IMG/VR virus record: IMGVR_UViG_3300025929_000035
Span: 1-35,149 of that record
Direction: 5' to 3' (one strand)
Length of the DNA: 35,149 bases
Origin: a virus
Position 1 is the first letter of the stretch; each line of letters opens with the position of its first letter. The notes under the pieces are model-generated. The model was not told the DNA's origin and made no database searches. It was given only the letters and a program-made list of their open reading frames with translations. The translations under genes and the position numbers were made by a program. Below, one piece after another: positions 17,409-25,072 of this stretch.

Positions 17409-17439
17409 TTGCTTTTTGCCTTACCAACCCACATTTTTG
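17409..17439 (+). promoter_or_regulatory. Rightward late promoter
   Basis: TTGCTTTTT at 17409-17417 is followed, 23 nt from its first base, by CATTTTTG (17432-17439), the same -7 box as in the leftward promoter. CTTGC at 17408 and GCAAG at 17438 flank it as inverted arms. It would drive the gp10-like gene at 17473 and the following lysis, portal and terminase genes. Confidence 0.55.
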
Positions 17440-17472
17440 CAAGCACAAAATGTCAGTAACCTATCCACGGCG

Positions 17473-18063
17473 ATGAGCGCACAACCGATCGAGACGTTCG
17501 GCTTCGATGTATCGCGCTCCATTATGGACACGGTGCAAGTCCGCATTGGGCGGTTGATGGTGCTCCTGACGCAACTGATGCGCTCGGAATATGTGGCGGC
17601 CTTCAAAGTTAACAATGCCGACGGCGCGGCCAGCGCGCTTACGTTCGAGATCGACCGGACCGAAGGCCTCATTTCGGCCGTGATCGGCGCAGGGCGGCCG
17701 AATAGTTACTTGCGTTATTTGGAATATGGCGTGGCCGGAACGAAATCCACGCCGCCGGGCGGCGCTTTATACAGCCGCACCCTTGCCCCGCCCTTTGCGA
17801 ACATCTTCACCTGGGTACGCCAGGCGGCCATCCCGATCCCCGAATGGATGATAACGCGCGCCGGCGAGAATACCCTGCGGAAGGAGAAGGGCGAATGGCT
17901 CGATCCGAAACGGCCCTGGCTGACCGAGACCGACCCGCTCCGAATGCTGACCTACTGGACGATGATCCGCATTAAACAACACGGAACGAAAGCACTACAC
18001 ATCATCGAGCGCGTCCTGACGCAACAGCGAGACGTGATCGAACGAATGCTCGCTACGGGATAA
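17473..18063 (+). CDS. HK97 gp10-like tail completion protein
   Basis: From ATG 17473 the protein has 196 aa; a TTG at 17416 would add 19 residues read from the promoter. Hallmarks of the gp10/neck family: a helical N-terminus, a central strand LRYLEYGVAGTKSTPPGG, then WVRQAAIP, and a C-terminal helix after HGTKALHIIERVLTQQ. In that family a conserved 'E-x-G-T' segment and a terminal helix close the head-tail joint or tail end. It is the first gene of the rightward late operon, away from the other tail genes, which lie on the opposite strand. Confidence 0.62.
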   Translation: MSAQPIETFGFDVSRSIMDTVQVRIGRLMVLLTQLMRSEYVAAFKVNNADGAASALTFEIDRTEGLISAVIGAGRPNSYLRYLEYGVAGTKSTPPGGALYSRTLAPPFANIFTWVRQAAIPIPEWMITRAGENTLRKEKGEWLDPKRPWLTETDPLRMLTYWTMIRIKQHGTKALHIIERVLTQQRDVIERMLATG

Positions 18064-18086
18064 ATTTTTAGGACCATGATATTCCA

Positions 18087-18173
18087 ATGACCATCACTTT
18101 CAACCTCAACCCCTGGTATGCCATCGGCGCGGCGTTCGTGCTCGGATTGCTTGCGGGGCATTTCATCCTATGA
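18087..18173 (+). CDS. 28-aa single-pass membrane peptide (holin-like candidate)
   Basis: ATG 18087 gives MTITFNLNPWYAIGAAFVLG then LLAGHFIL. Residues 10-28 form one transmembrane segment. Its stop overlaps the next gene start as ATGA, so it is coupled to the transglycosylase gene. A tiny membrane protein directly before a secreted muralytic enzyme suggests a lysis role (holin or antiholin), but it is shorter than typical holins. Not seen by length-limited gene callers. Confidence 0.5.
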   Translation: MTITFNLNPWYAIGAAFVLGLLAGHFIL

Positions 18174-19201
18174 AACGATTTCTCTTTTTAGCACTCCTGC
18201 TCTTTGAAGCCTGTGGAACGCAGGCCGCCTTCGCGCAGTCCGATGTGAAGGATAGCGTCGCGCAGACCGAACGGCTGGACTCGCTCGAAGCCTCTTCGAA
18301 CATCATGGTCCCCTTCCGCCCGGAGTTGCTTCGCGCCGCGCACCGGCATAGCGTCCCGCCCGCGCTCCTGGCCGGCGTGATCCAGGAAGAATCCGATTTC
18401 AAGAAATATGCCGAGCGTACCGAGCCGGCCTACCAACGCAACCGCAAGGTGCGCGCCGCCGCCAAAGCATGGAGCCAAGCGCATGGCGGCATTCCGACCG
18501 TCGAAACAGAACTTCAGGACCGCGCGCGTTCGATGGGGCTTGCCCAGGTGATGGGCGAACGGGCACGAGAGCAAGGCTTCGACTCGACCTTTCTCTCCGC
18601 GCTCTTCGACCCGGACGCCGCGATCGACCAGGGAGCGACACTACTCCACCAGCTTTTTACAAAATATGGCCGGGATACCCTGGCCGTTATCAGCGCCTAC
18701 AATCAGGGAAACGCCAGGAAGGTACGCGGGACGTTCGCCAATGCGCGCTACGTCTATCGCGTGAACGTCGCATGGCAGCACTACGACCGCGTATTACACT
18801 ATGCAAGTAACAATCACGAAAGCCACCCTTTACAAATCGCTCGGAGTAGTGTCAGCACTCCTCACGATAGCAGTGGCACTGCAAAGCCTGCAATGCAACC
18901 ACGCGCCGACACCGGCAACCTCGCTCACAAAAGTAACGCGCCACGCGGAGGCAGTCCAGCGGACCGATACGATCGTAGTCCACGACACGATCCGGTGGGC
19001 CATCTATCTCCGCGCGAAAGCGAACCGGGCCGTGGATACGCTGCTGGTGTCCTCTGGGGATTCGCAGCGTGTATCGCTTGCGTGCTTGGACTCGCTCTTC
19101 TGGTCGAACGATACGAGCGCCGCCGGACCGGATACGCTCTCCATCTGCCACGACGAGCAGGCAAATCAATTTTTCCTCGATCTTCGCCTCGCCGTTCGTA
19201 A
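18170..19201 (+). CDS. Secreted lytic transglycosylase (endolysin)
   Basis: A 343-aa protein with a signal peptide (KRFLFLALLLFEACGTQAAFA, cleavage after about residue 22). The SLT domain spans about residues 50-200: PPALLAGVIQEESDF with probable catalytic Glu74, MGLAQVM (122-128), and AYNQGNARKV (176-185). It would cut glycan strands in the periplasm to release progeny. From residue about 211 the frame overlaps the next gene by 401 nt. The overlapped tail is Arg/Ser/Pro-rich with unusual codons and one hydrophobic segment (GVLWGFAACIACVLGLALLV), so it may be a by-product of overprinting rather than an enzyme domain, or a membrane anchor. Confidence 0.8.
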   Translation: MKRFLFLALLLFEACGTQAAFAQSDVKDSVAQTERLDSLEASSNIMVPFRPELLRAAHRHSVPPALLAGVIQEESDFKKYAERTEPAYQRNRKVRAAAKAWSQAHGGIPTVETELQDRARSMGLAQVMGERAREQGFDSTFLSALFDPDAAIDQGATLLHQLFTKYGRDTLAVISAYNQGNARKVRGTFANARYVYRVNVAWQHYDRVLHYASNNHESHPLQIARSSVSTPHDSSGTAKPAMQPRADTGNLAHKSNAPRGGSPADRYDRSPRHDPVGHLSPRESEPGRGYAAGVLWGFAACIACVLGLALLVERYERRRTGYALHLPRRAGKSIFPRSSPRRS

Positions 19202-19367
19202 TCGAACGATCGCGGCACCCTTTACACACACCGACAGCCTGATTTACGAAAATGCGTCCACCACGATAACCACGCAACCGACTTTATGGGACAAAATACT
19301 TTCGGGACTCCAATTTCTGGGCGCGGCGGCCATCGGCTTCCTTGTGGGCATAGTGACCCATCTGTAG
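18801..19367 (+). CDS. Two-membrane-segment protein, spanin-like candidate
   Basis: A 188-aa protein with an N-terminal hydrophobic segment (YKSLGVVSALLTIAVALQSLQC, followed at once by a Cys) and a C-terminal one (LQFLGAAAIGFLVGIV). The periplasmic-type middle has TDTIVVHDTIRW and a Cys pair. This layout recalls unimolecular spanins, which are outer-membrane lipoproteins with a C-terminal membrane anchor, but the residues before the Cys (LQ) do not make a good lipobox. It overlaps the transglycosylase gene by 401 nt in another frame; codon choice in this frame looks like that of the neighbours. Position after the muralytic gene supports a lysis role. Confidence 0.55.
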   Translation: MQVTITKATLYKSLGVVSALLTIAVALQSLQCNHAPTPATSLTKVTRHAEAVQRTDTIVVHDTIRWAIYLRAKANRAVDTLLVSSGDSQRVSLACLDSLFWSNDTSAAGPDTLSICHDEQANQFFLDLRLAVRNRTIAAPFTHTDSLIYENASTTITTQPTLWDKILSGLQFLGAAAIGFLVGIVTHL

Positions 19368-19452
19368 GAAGCATGACCGATCATCCACATTGCCCCAGAA
19401 TAGGGCAGAACTCGTTTAATTTCGTTTAACGACCCCGACCCCCACCATTTCC

Positions 19453-19845
19453 ATGTTCGAAGTAAAAAAAGAACTGAAGGCGGCTTTTGCGGAGATCGAC
19501 GGAGTGAACGTCGTCTCCTCCTCCTGGCGCATGACGAAAACGCAGCAATCGTTGCCGGCTATCATCGTCGATTACGACGCCACAACGCCCGTGGACGTGG
19601 CCGAGGATGGCACGGTGGTCTCGAAGCAATATTCGTTTCCCGTTACGGCCGTCGTTTCGCTGCAAAACCGTACGGACCAGGACGCCGAAGACGCGCTCGA
19701 AGCACTATGCGATTCCATTGAAGAAAAATTGACGGACGTGATCGGCAATAGCAACTACGTCATTCAAAACTTTTTCCCGACGAGCGGACAGTACGCAAAA
19801 ATCGAAGTGCTCTCCGCTTCCTTCCAATTACTCATCACCCTCTAA
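19453..19845 (+). CDS. Tail terminator / tail completion candidate
   Basis: A 130-aa alpha/beta protein. It has an N-terminal helix (FEVKKELKAAFAEID), strand LPAIIVDYDA, strand SFPVTAVVSLQNR followed by acidic helix DAEDALEALCDSIEEKLTD, and a C-terminal strand IEVLSASFQLLITL. This order is that of the gpU/gp17-type tail terminators, which stop tail growth and join head to tail. Directly upstream of portal. The 85 nt before it (19368-19452) show no gene or clear promoter. Confidence 0.55.
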   Translation: MFEVKKELKAAFAEIDGVNVVSSSWRMTKTQQSLPAIIVDYDATTPVDVAEDGTVVSKQYSFPVTAVVSLQNRTDQDAEDALEALCDSIEEKLTDVIGNSNYVIQNFFPTSGQYAKIEVLSASFQLLITL

Positions 19846-19862
19846 CTACTCTTCACGCTCTC

Positions 19863-21191
19863 ATGCGATTCAAATTCAATTGGACCCGGCGCGAATCGAT
19901 GGAGCGGGACGACGAGATGTTCTCCGCCGCCATTCCGCATGACGAGCAATGGGCGGACCGCGTGATGAAAAGTTACACGGGCATTCAAGGTTCGCTCAGT
20001 TCGCTCTATACCGCGCCGCCGCCGTTCGACCCCTTCGCACTATGGACCTATGCCAGCAAGCGCAATGGTTACCATTCGGCGTGCCTGCACCTGAAAAAAA
20101 ATATGATCGTGGGCGGCGGCTTCACCGGCGATCCGCAGCTTCTCGCATGGCTCGATAACATCGAGACCGAAGCGGGCCTTGCCTCGCTCTTCTTAGAGAC
20201 CGCGCTCGATATGGAGACCTTCGGCTATGCGCCGCTCGAAGTCATCCAGGCCATTCCGACGGCGGACGGCCCGCAATGGGCGCTCTATCGCATGGCGGCC
20301 GTTGCCACGCGCGCGGTGCCGCCGCGTTACGATATGACGGGCAAGCAGATCACGCCGATGCAGTATTTGCAGTTTTCGTATATCTCGCGCAACACCGGAG
20401 TCCTCGACCGGTTCTGGCCGACCTATTTCGATCCGTTCCTTCCGGGCGTGCAGCACGGCGCGTATATGCTAAAGCTTCCCTCGATCACGGGCAACTATTG
20501 GTATGGCGAACCGGAATACACCTCGACGCTCGAACTCTTGGCGATGAACGTCTCGGTCGTCGATTACGCGAAGAAGATATTCAGCCAGGGCATGATGGCC
20601 GATGGCGTGTTTATCGGCGTGGGAACACAACTCTCGCCCAAAAAACGGAACGAATTAAAGCGGTATCTCTCGTCGAATTTCAAAGGCCTGGAAAACGCGC
20701 ACCGCATCGGCTTTATCCAGATCGGCGAAGGCGAGACCATGACGTGGGTCCCGATGAATGCCACGATGGACGCGAATTACTCCAAGCTGCGCTTGGACAA
20801 TCGCGATGAGATTATTATGTCGCATCTTCTTCCGCCGCGCATCGTCGGCGTGCTGGCCTCGGGTTCCCTTGGCGGCACGGGTGAAGTCGAGGGGCAACTG
20901 AAGATCGTGAAGCTTTCCCTTATCGATCCGAAACAAATTTTGTACGAATCGCAGTGGAAGAACCTCTTCCGCATGATGGGCGCGCCCATGTGGCAGACGT
21001 TCTCCTTCAAGGAATTGGATGTCTCGGCCGGCTCGACCGACGCCGCGCAGCTTTCCTCTGGCGTATCCGCCGGATGGCTGCCCGCGCAGACCGCGCTCGA
21101 CGAGTGGAACACCGAGAAATCGGCGGAGAGGAATGCCACATCGACCATCGCTTATTTGAAAAAGCTACGCGAGGAACTAAATAATGGGTAG
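19863..21191 (+). CDS. Phage portal protein (PBSX/P2 Q-like family)
   Basis: A 442-aa protein that would form the dodecameric DNA gate at the head vertex. Recognisable family features: PPPFDPFALWTYASKRNGYH near residues 50-70, HLKKNMIVGGGFTGDP, LFLETALDMETFGYAPLEVI, ISRNTGVLDRFWPTYFDPFLP, NYWYGEPEYTSTLELLAMNVSV with the Tyr-Tyr-Gly-x-Pro-x-Tyr type motif, and the strongly typical end ATMDANYSKLRLDNRDEIIMSHLLPPRIVGV. A C-terminal helical region ends in KKLREELNNG. Its stop overlaps the next gene start by 8 bp. The order portal, small terminase, large terminase is the reverse of Mu (27-28-29). Confidence 0.85.
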   Translation: MRFKFNWTRRESMERDDEMFSAAIPHDEQWADRVMKSYTGIQGSLSSLYTAPPPFDPFALWTYASKRNGYHSACLHLKKNMIVGGGFTGDPQLLAWLDNIETEAGLASLFLETALDMETFGYAPLEVIQAIPTADGPQWALYRMAAVATRAVPPRYDMTGKQITPMQYLQFSYISRNTGVLDRFWPTYFDPFLPGVQHGAYMLKLPSITGNYWYGEPEYTSTLELLAMNVSVVDYAKKIFSQGMMADGVFIGVGTQLSPKKRNELKRYLSSNFKGLENAHRIGFIQIGEGETMTWVPMNATMDANYSKLRLDNRDEIIMSHLLPPRIVGVLASGSLGGTGEVEGQLKIVKLSLIDPKQILYESQWKNLFRMMGAPMWQTFSFKELDVSAGSTDAAQLSSGVSAGWLPAQTALDEWNTEKSAERNATSTIAYLKKLREELNNG

Positions 21192-21651
21192 GCCCAAAGC
21201 AATCGAAGTCATCCAGAAGGCCGAACGCAAGTTCGTAAACGATGGCCTTACGTCGCTCACGCAGCTTGCCCAGGCAACCGGCGTGACGCGCAAAACGCTG
21301 GGCACCTGGCGCGCGAAATACGAGTGGGACCGCAAGCGCGCCGAAATAACCGCGCAGCCGGAAGAGATCGGCGACCGGATCAAACGGTCGCTGCACCTCA
21401 TCATGGACGATCTCGAAGAAGCGATCCGCGGCAAGAATACCGCGATCATCAAACTGAAGGTGAGCGATCTGGAAAAGATCGTCCGAAGCCTTGCGAAGAT
21501 CGATGCGCTCTTCGACAATAAGGGCGCGCTCATCAAGTTCTGCTACTCCTTCGTGGATTTCGTGGCAACGCTTCCGAAGGAACGTTCCCTCCTGGTGCAT
21601 CTCAAGCGAGTGCTGCCGCTCTACATCGAACACGTCGAGAATAACGGATAG
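21184..21651 (+). CDS. Terminase small subunit candidate
   Basis: A 155-aa protein. Residues 1-50 contain a DNA-binding HTH (SLTQLAQATGVTRKTLGTWRAKYEWDRKR) typical of small terminases. The remaining helical part (EEAIRGKNTAIIKLKVSDLEKIVRSLAKIDALF) would form the oligomer. It overlaps the portal gene by 8 bp and precedes the large terminase directly. Mu gp27-like proteins have a similar build. It would recognise the packaging start, probably near a phage end. Confidence 0.72.
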   Translation: MGRPKAIEVIQKAERKFVNDGLTSLTQLAQATGVTRKTLGTWRAKYEWDRKRAEITAQPEEIGDRIKRSLHLIMDDLEEAIRGKNTAIIKLKVSDLEKIVRSLAKIDALFDNKGALIKFCYSFVDFVATLPKERSLLVHLKRVLPLYIEHVENNG

Positions 21652-21666
21652 CATCATCGCTGATCC
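21652..21666 (+). repeat. 15-bp leader element, copy 3 (before large terminase)
   Basis: CATCATCGCTGATCC on the plus strand, right after the TAG stop of the small terminase gene and 3 nt before the large terminase ATG. Same orientation relative to the gene as the two copies on the minus strand. Confidence 0.8.
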
Positions 21667-21669
21667 ATC

Positions 21670-23247
21670 ATGCAACTCCGCCGCAAACCGTCACGCCTGA
21701 ACGATCGCGCCTACCAGGCCGCGAAAGACGAGCTATTAAAAAAGCTCGAAGCCGTCGCGCAGTTTGCCGATACCGACGCGAAGAAGGAAGATCGGATTGC
21801 GAAAGGACTGGACGATGCGTTTTATTTTGCGCGCACGTATCTGCCGCATTACTTCTCCACTACGGCTCATGATCGATCATCCGCACAGGCCGAATATCAC
21901 CCGGACCTTGTCGAAGCGTGCGAGATAGAAGAGACGCCGGTCACGATCACCGGCCCGCGCGGCGGCGCGAAAAGCACGATCGTCAGTTTTTTGGAAGTGA
22001 TACGGGACGCGTGTTACCAGCGCGAGGACTTCATCGTCATCAACATGAAGTCCTACGACCGGGCGGAACTATACACGCTCCGCATCCTCACGGAACTTCA
22101 GCATAATCCGCGCATCATCGAGGACTTTGGCCGTTTGGTCTCCAAGGCCGCAGGCGCTGGGAATTTCGCCACGCGAAGGACCCCCACGCGCGAGCGTTCG
22201 ACGCGCATCATGGCGTGGGGCGATGGAATGTCCATGCGCGGCCTGGTCTCCGAATATTCGCGGCCGACGAAGATCATCTGCGAGGATTTGCAAGACCGCG
22301 AAGCGGCGGAAAATCCGAAACGCACTTCCAAGCTGCTCGAAAAAATAAAGACCGACTGGCTACAAGCGACGGCGGCAAAGCATTGGAAGTTTATCGTTCT
22401 CGGCAATGTGATTTGTACCGGCTCGATCATCGACCGGCTTCAGAAGGAAGAGAAAGCGTGGAAGCATTATAAGTTCCTCGCCGAACGTCGCGATGCGGTT
22501 GGCAATCGCGTCGCAACCTGGCCGGAGCAATTCCCGCTCGAACGGCTCGACAAGATCATCCTTCAGATCGGGCATGTGTCCTATGCGGCCGAATATCTTT
22601 GCGAACCGACCGAAGTCAATCCCGCCGTCGATCCCGAAAAAATACGCCATTGGGAGAAGCTTCCAAAGTTCAAAGGCCGCGTGTATTTGGTGCTCGATCC
22701 ATCCGTCTCTGAATTCGGGGATAACAAGGCGCTCTTCGCGATGGTCCTTTGGAAGCGCCGCGTTAAAGATGAGGATTACATGACGCTTCGCGATGCGCGC
22801 GGCAAACTCTACGAGGCCGGTCTTTACAATCTGGTGCTCCGATGCTGGAACCGGCAAGCGACGACCGACGAAATGTTCGAGGAGCTTTATAAATATGACG
22901 GCTTCTATAATCGCCCCACGGTCCTCTACGACGGGACGTTCGGGCAGAAGCGAATTATGCGAAAGCTTGCCGCGCCCTGGGCGATTAAGATGGGCCGAAG
23001 GCTGCGGCTTCTGCATTATATTTTGAACCGGCCAAAGCCGCTACGGATCGCGGAACTTGCGCAGGACATCCAGGCGGGGTTCGTCCTCTTTCCACTTGCC
23101 GCCGGCGAACAGGAGCGCGATGTGAAAGAGACCATCATGCAGCTGGTGCGCTATGGCAAGCCGAACGTGAAAGACGATGGCCCCGATGCACTGGCCGCCG
23201 GCGTCGAGAAGGCAAACAAAATTTCCAATCCGGCTTCGGTCGGGTAA
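21670..23247 (+). CDS. Terminase large subunit
   Basis: A 525-aa packaging motor ATPase and nuclease. Walker A is GPRGGAKST (residues 95-103), Walker B KIICEDLQ (201-208; acidic pair Glu206-Asp207). The nuclease domain begins near VYLVLDPSVSEFGDN (338-351, Asp343), includes a second acidic region near residue 415, and ends in DDGPDALAAG (502-511, Asp506). It would cut concatemeric or integrated DNA and pump it into the head. Transposable phages package integrated copies together with some flanking host DNA, so a headful mode is expected. Adjacent to the small terminase and portal genes. Confidence 0.88.
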   Translation: MQLRRKPSRLNDRAYQAAKDELLKKLEAVAQFADTDAKKEDRIAKGLDDAFYFARTYLPHYFSTTAHDRSSAQAEYHPDLVEACEIEETPVTITGPRGGAKSTIVSFLEVIRDACYQREDFIVINMKSYDRAELYTLRILTELQHNPRIIEDFGRLVSKAAGAGNFATRRTPTRERSTRIMAWGDGMSMRGLVSEYSRPTKIICEDLQDREAAENPKRTSKLLEKIKTDWLQATAAKHWKFIVLGNVICTGSIIDRLQKEEKAWKHYKFLAERRDAVGNRVATWPEQFPLERLDKIILQIGHVSYAAEYLCEPTEVNPAVDPEKIRHWEKLPKFKGRVYLVLDPSVSEFGDNKALFAMVLWKRRVKDEDYMTLRDARGKLYEAGLYNLVLRCWNRQATTDEMFEELYKYDGFYNRPTVLYDGTFGQKRIMRKLAAPWAIKMGRRLRLLHYILNRPKPLRIAELAQDIQAGFVLFPLAAGEQERDVKETIMQLVRYGKPNVKDDGPDALAAGVEKANKISNPASVG

Positions 23248-23270
23248 CTATTTACTTAATAAAAACCATC

Positions 23271-23528
23271 ATGCACTACAGAAACGGAAGACAAGCACAT
23301 AATGGTGACCGAGTCATTAAGATTGGCTACGATCCCAACCAAAACGATTCTATTATCGCAGTAGGAATACTGCACAGCGCCGTCGCAGGAAATGACTACT
23401 GCAATGGGGCGATCGCACCCATTCAGCCGACGAACGAAGGAGCCTGCATCGTTGACATGCTGCACGTCGATGACGTGATGGATATTATCCGCGAAAAGGG
23501 TTTGGGCAAAAGGCCAGAGGGGAAATAA
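23271..23528 (+). CDS. Hypothetical small protein
   Basis: An 85-aa protein. It begins MHYRNGRQAHNGDRVIKIGY, followed by a beta-rich section and a helical end (DVMDIIREKGLGKRPEGK). The start 'RNGRQAHNGD-V' form recalls short SH3-like or KOW-like phage proteins of unknown role. Preceded by an A-rich leader (AATAAAAACCATC). Function unknown. Confidence 0.6.
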   Translation: MHYRNGRQAHNGDRVIKIGYDPNQNDSIIAVGILHSAVAGNDYCNGAIAPIQPTNEGACIVDMLHVDDVMDIIREKGLGKRPEGK

Positions 23529-23545
23529 CTTCCAGCAAGTATCGG

Positions 23546-23725
23546 ATGAAGGAGCGGACCTATATCACGTTGGTGGACTGCCCGATTTGCGGCGGCACGC
23601 ACGATCGCCTTCGCATTTCGCCCCTTCCCGAAAAAGAAGAAAGTTACACGCACGCCGCGGCGTGCCCAAAGGACGGGACCATTATCTACGTGAGGTTTGA
23701 CGATGCCGAGGCTCGGCTACGATGA
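23546..23725 (+). CDS. Small zinc-ribbon-like protein
   Basis: A 59-aa protein: KERTYITLVDCPICGGTHDR at residues 2-21, with a Cys-Pro-x-Cys pair, and ACPKDG near residue 40. Three Cys plus His19 or His36 could bind one metal. Its TGA stop overlaps the next ATG (ATGA). It follows the 85-aa gene after 17 nt. Possibly a small regulator or an adaptor; role unknown. Confidence 0.6.
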   Translation: MKERTYITLVDCPICGGTHDRLRISPLPEKEESYTHAAACPKDGTIIYVRFDDAEARLR

Positions 23726-24027
23726 GCTTCCCCAAACTCACGGTCCACGCGCATAGGCGCGCGCACGAGCGGTATGGCATTTCGTTCGCGGAACTGAAAA
23801 AGTTCTCACTCGAAATTGCGCGTGGCGAGGCGACGTTCATTCGCGGCCGCGGGCAAAAGGAAATATGGATCGTGACGTCCGGCGACCGGGAATTTCCCGT
23901 CGTCTGGGACCCGCGCGACAAAACGATTGTGACCGTGCTGCCCAAATCGGCGCTGCACGATCTTCATAGACAAATAAAACGGACCGGGCGCATCGGCGAC
24001 GATGCGAATGGTTCGGAACGACAATGA
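23722..24027 (+). CDS. Hypothetical protein, phage-type small alpha/beta
   Basis: A 101-aa protein. The pattern VHAHRRAHERYGISFAELKK, central strand EIWIVTSGDREFPVVWDPRD, and TIVTVLP matches a widespread phage hypothetical family (a His-Arg-x-x-x-Arg-Tyr start with a late TVLP strand) that resembles RelE-like or DUF4258-like folds. No toxin role can be claimed. Overlaps the preceding and following genes by ATGA junctions. Confidence 0.6.
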   Translation: MSFPKLTVHAHRRAHERYGISFAELKKFSLEIARGEATFIRGRGQKEIWIVTSGDREFPVVWDPRDKTIVTVLPKSALHDLHRQIKRTGRIGDDANGSERQ

Positions 24028-24317
24028 AAAACAGGATACCGTTTTTCTTCAAGGCGCTCTTCCATTCGTTACAGGAAGAGTTCCATTTTATTCACATCAA
24101 ACTAAACCAAATCATGGCTTCTCAAGCTGATTTAGACGCAGTAGTAGCAAAGGTACAGCCCGCGATCGATAAGGTCGCGGCCGACGTGGACGCCCTCATC
24201 GCAAAGGCCAACGCTTCCGGCGTGGACCTGACCGCCGAGACGACCTCGCTTCAAGCAAGCGTGGACGCCCTCACCGCGATCGATACGAAGGTGAACCCGG
24301 CACCGGTTGCTGTGTAA
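24024..24317 (+). CDS. Small coiled-coil protein
   Basis: 97 aa from the ATGA-coupled ATG at 24024. Residues 1-30 are Phe/His-rich (NRIPFFFKALFHSLQEEFHF), and residues 31-97 from an internal ATG at 24114 (MASQADLDAVVAKVQPAIDK...) form a heptad coil of the type common in small phage proteins. Either start may be used. It is the last gene before the strong terminator. Function unknown. Confidence 0.55.
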   Translation: MKNRIPFFFKALFHSLQEEFHFIHIKLNQIMASQADLDAVVAKVQPAIDKVAADVDALIAKANASGVDLTAETTSLQASVDALTAIDTKVNPAPVAV

Positions 24318-24321
24318 TGCG

Positions 24322-24355
24322 ATGGGCCTGCCGGAATTCGTTCCGGCAGGCCCAT
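24322..24355. terminator. Strong, probably bidirectional terminator
   Basis: ATGGGCCTGCCGGAA (24322-24336) and TTCCGGCAGGCCCAT (24341-24355) form a perfect 15-bp stem closed by a TTCG tetraloop, followed by TTCGTTCTTT on the plus strand. It lies between the end of the rightward late operon and the end of the leftward repressor operon, so it separates convergent transcripts. Confidence 0.88.
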
Positions 24356-24397
24356 TTCGTTCTTTGACAATTCATCGCCGTCCCGGAGCGGGCGGCA

Positions 24398-24859
24398 TTA
24401 ACGCTTTGAAGCCTGTTCCGAGAGCATTATCCCCGAGCCTTTTCCAAGAGGATTGAGTGTCACTGAAAGGAGTGCGTCTCCCTTAGTCCACATCGCCATT
24501 TTGGAATCGAAAACAGAATGATCGTCTCTGTAAAAATCCGCATCTCCAGCGTGAGGTTTAACGAGGGCCTCAAAATCATCCTCATTAAAACCTTTCCCTT
24601 GCCAGACGACGGAGGTCGATTTGTTGGATGAAGAAACGAAAGTAATAGATTCAGTTCCCGATACTCCAAATAGATAGATAGGTGAGAGCGTGATCGTGAT
24701 ACGAGGATCCACGATTCCAGAAGAAGAGCTATCCACCTTAAGAAGGGGATTGGCCTTAATCGAATCCGCGAGAATGTCTCGCGTAATACCATAATGGTAA
24801 ACTTGCCCGAATGCCAGCGAAGGAACCAGCACCAATGCGATAACGAAGAATTTTTTCAT
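24398..24859 (-). CDS. Secreted protein in the repressor operon (moron candidate)
   Basis: A 153-aa protein with a clear signal peptide (KKFFVIALVLVPSLAFG, cleavage before QVYHYG). The mature part is beta-rich with Ser-rich loops (SSSSGIV, SSSNKST) and no Cys. Family not recognised. It overlaps the 67-aa upstream gene by ATGA and follows the repressor by less than 20 nt plus that gene, with no promoter in between, so it would be expressed from the lysogen. A role at the host envelope, such as superinfection exclusion, is possible but unproven. Confidence 0.62.
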   Translation of the reverse strand: MKKFFVIALVLVPSLAFGQVYHYGITRDILADSIKANPLLKVDSSSSGIVDPRITITLSPIYLFGVSGTESITFVSSSNKSTSVVWQGKGFNEDDFEALVKPHAGDADFYRDDHSVFDSKMAMWTKGDALLSVTLNPLGKGSGIMLSEQASKR

Positions 24860-25059
24860 TTGCGATGCGGCGGTCTGCGCCAGTATTGGTGAACGTGTTT
24901 CCCCTTCCTCGTAGCGTAAGATCGGACATGCACAGTCTTCTGCCGATGCGACGCAACGTGATGCGACGCGGAGGCGAGGGAATGTCCGCCTTTGGCTTGC
25001 GCCTGGGAAACTGAAAGCGCAAGGACGATAATAAACGCGAATCGTAAAAATAGTTTCAT
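24856..25059 (-). CDS. Small secreted basic His-rich protein (moron candidate)
   Basis: A 67-aa protein from ATG 25059; a longer reading upstream runs into the repressor gene and is unlikely. Signal peptide KLFLRFAFIIVLALSVSQAQA, then a His/Arg-rich part: GGHSLASASHHVASHRQK, VRSYATRKGKHVHQYWRRPP. The YxxRKGxxVxxYxRxPP end is a motif seen in short proteins of many bacteria and phages. Starts 13 nt after the repressor stop and is coupled to the 153-aa gene. Confidence 0.62.
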   Translation of the reverse strand: MKLFLRFAFIIVLALSVSQAQAKGGHSLASASHHVASHRQKTVHVRSYATRKGKHVHQYWRRPPHRK

Positions 25060-25072
25060 TGTGAGATGGTTT

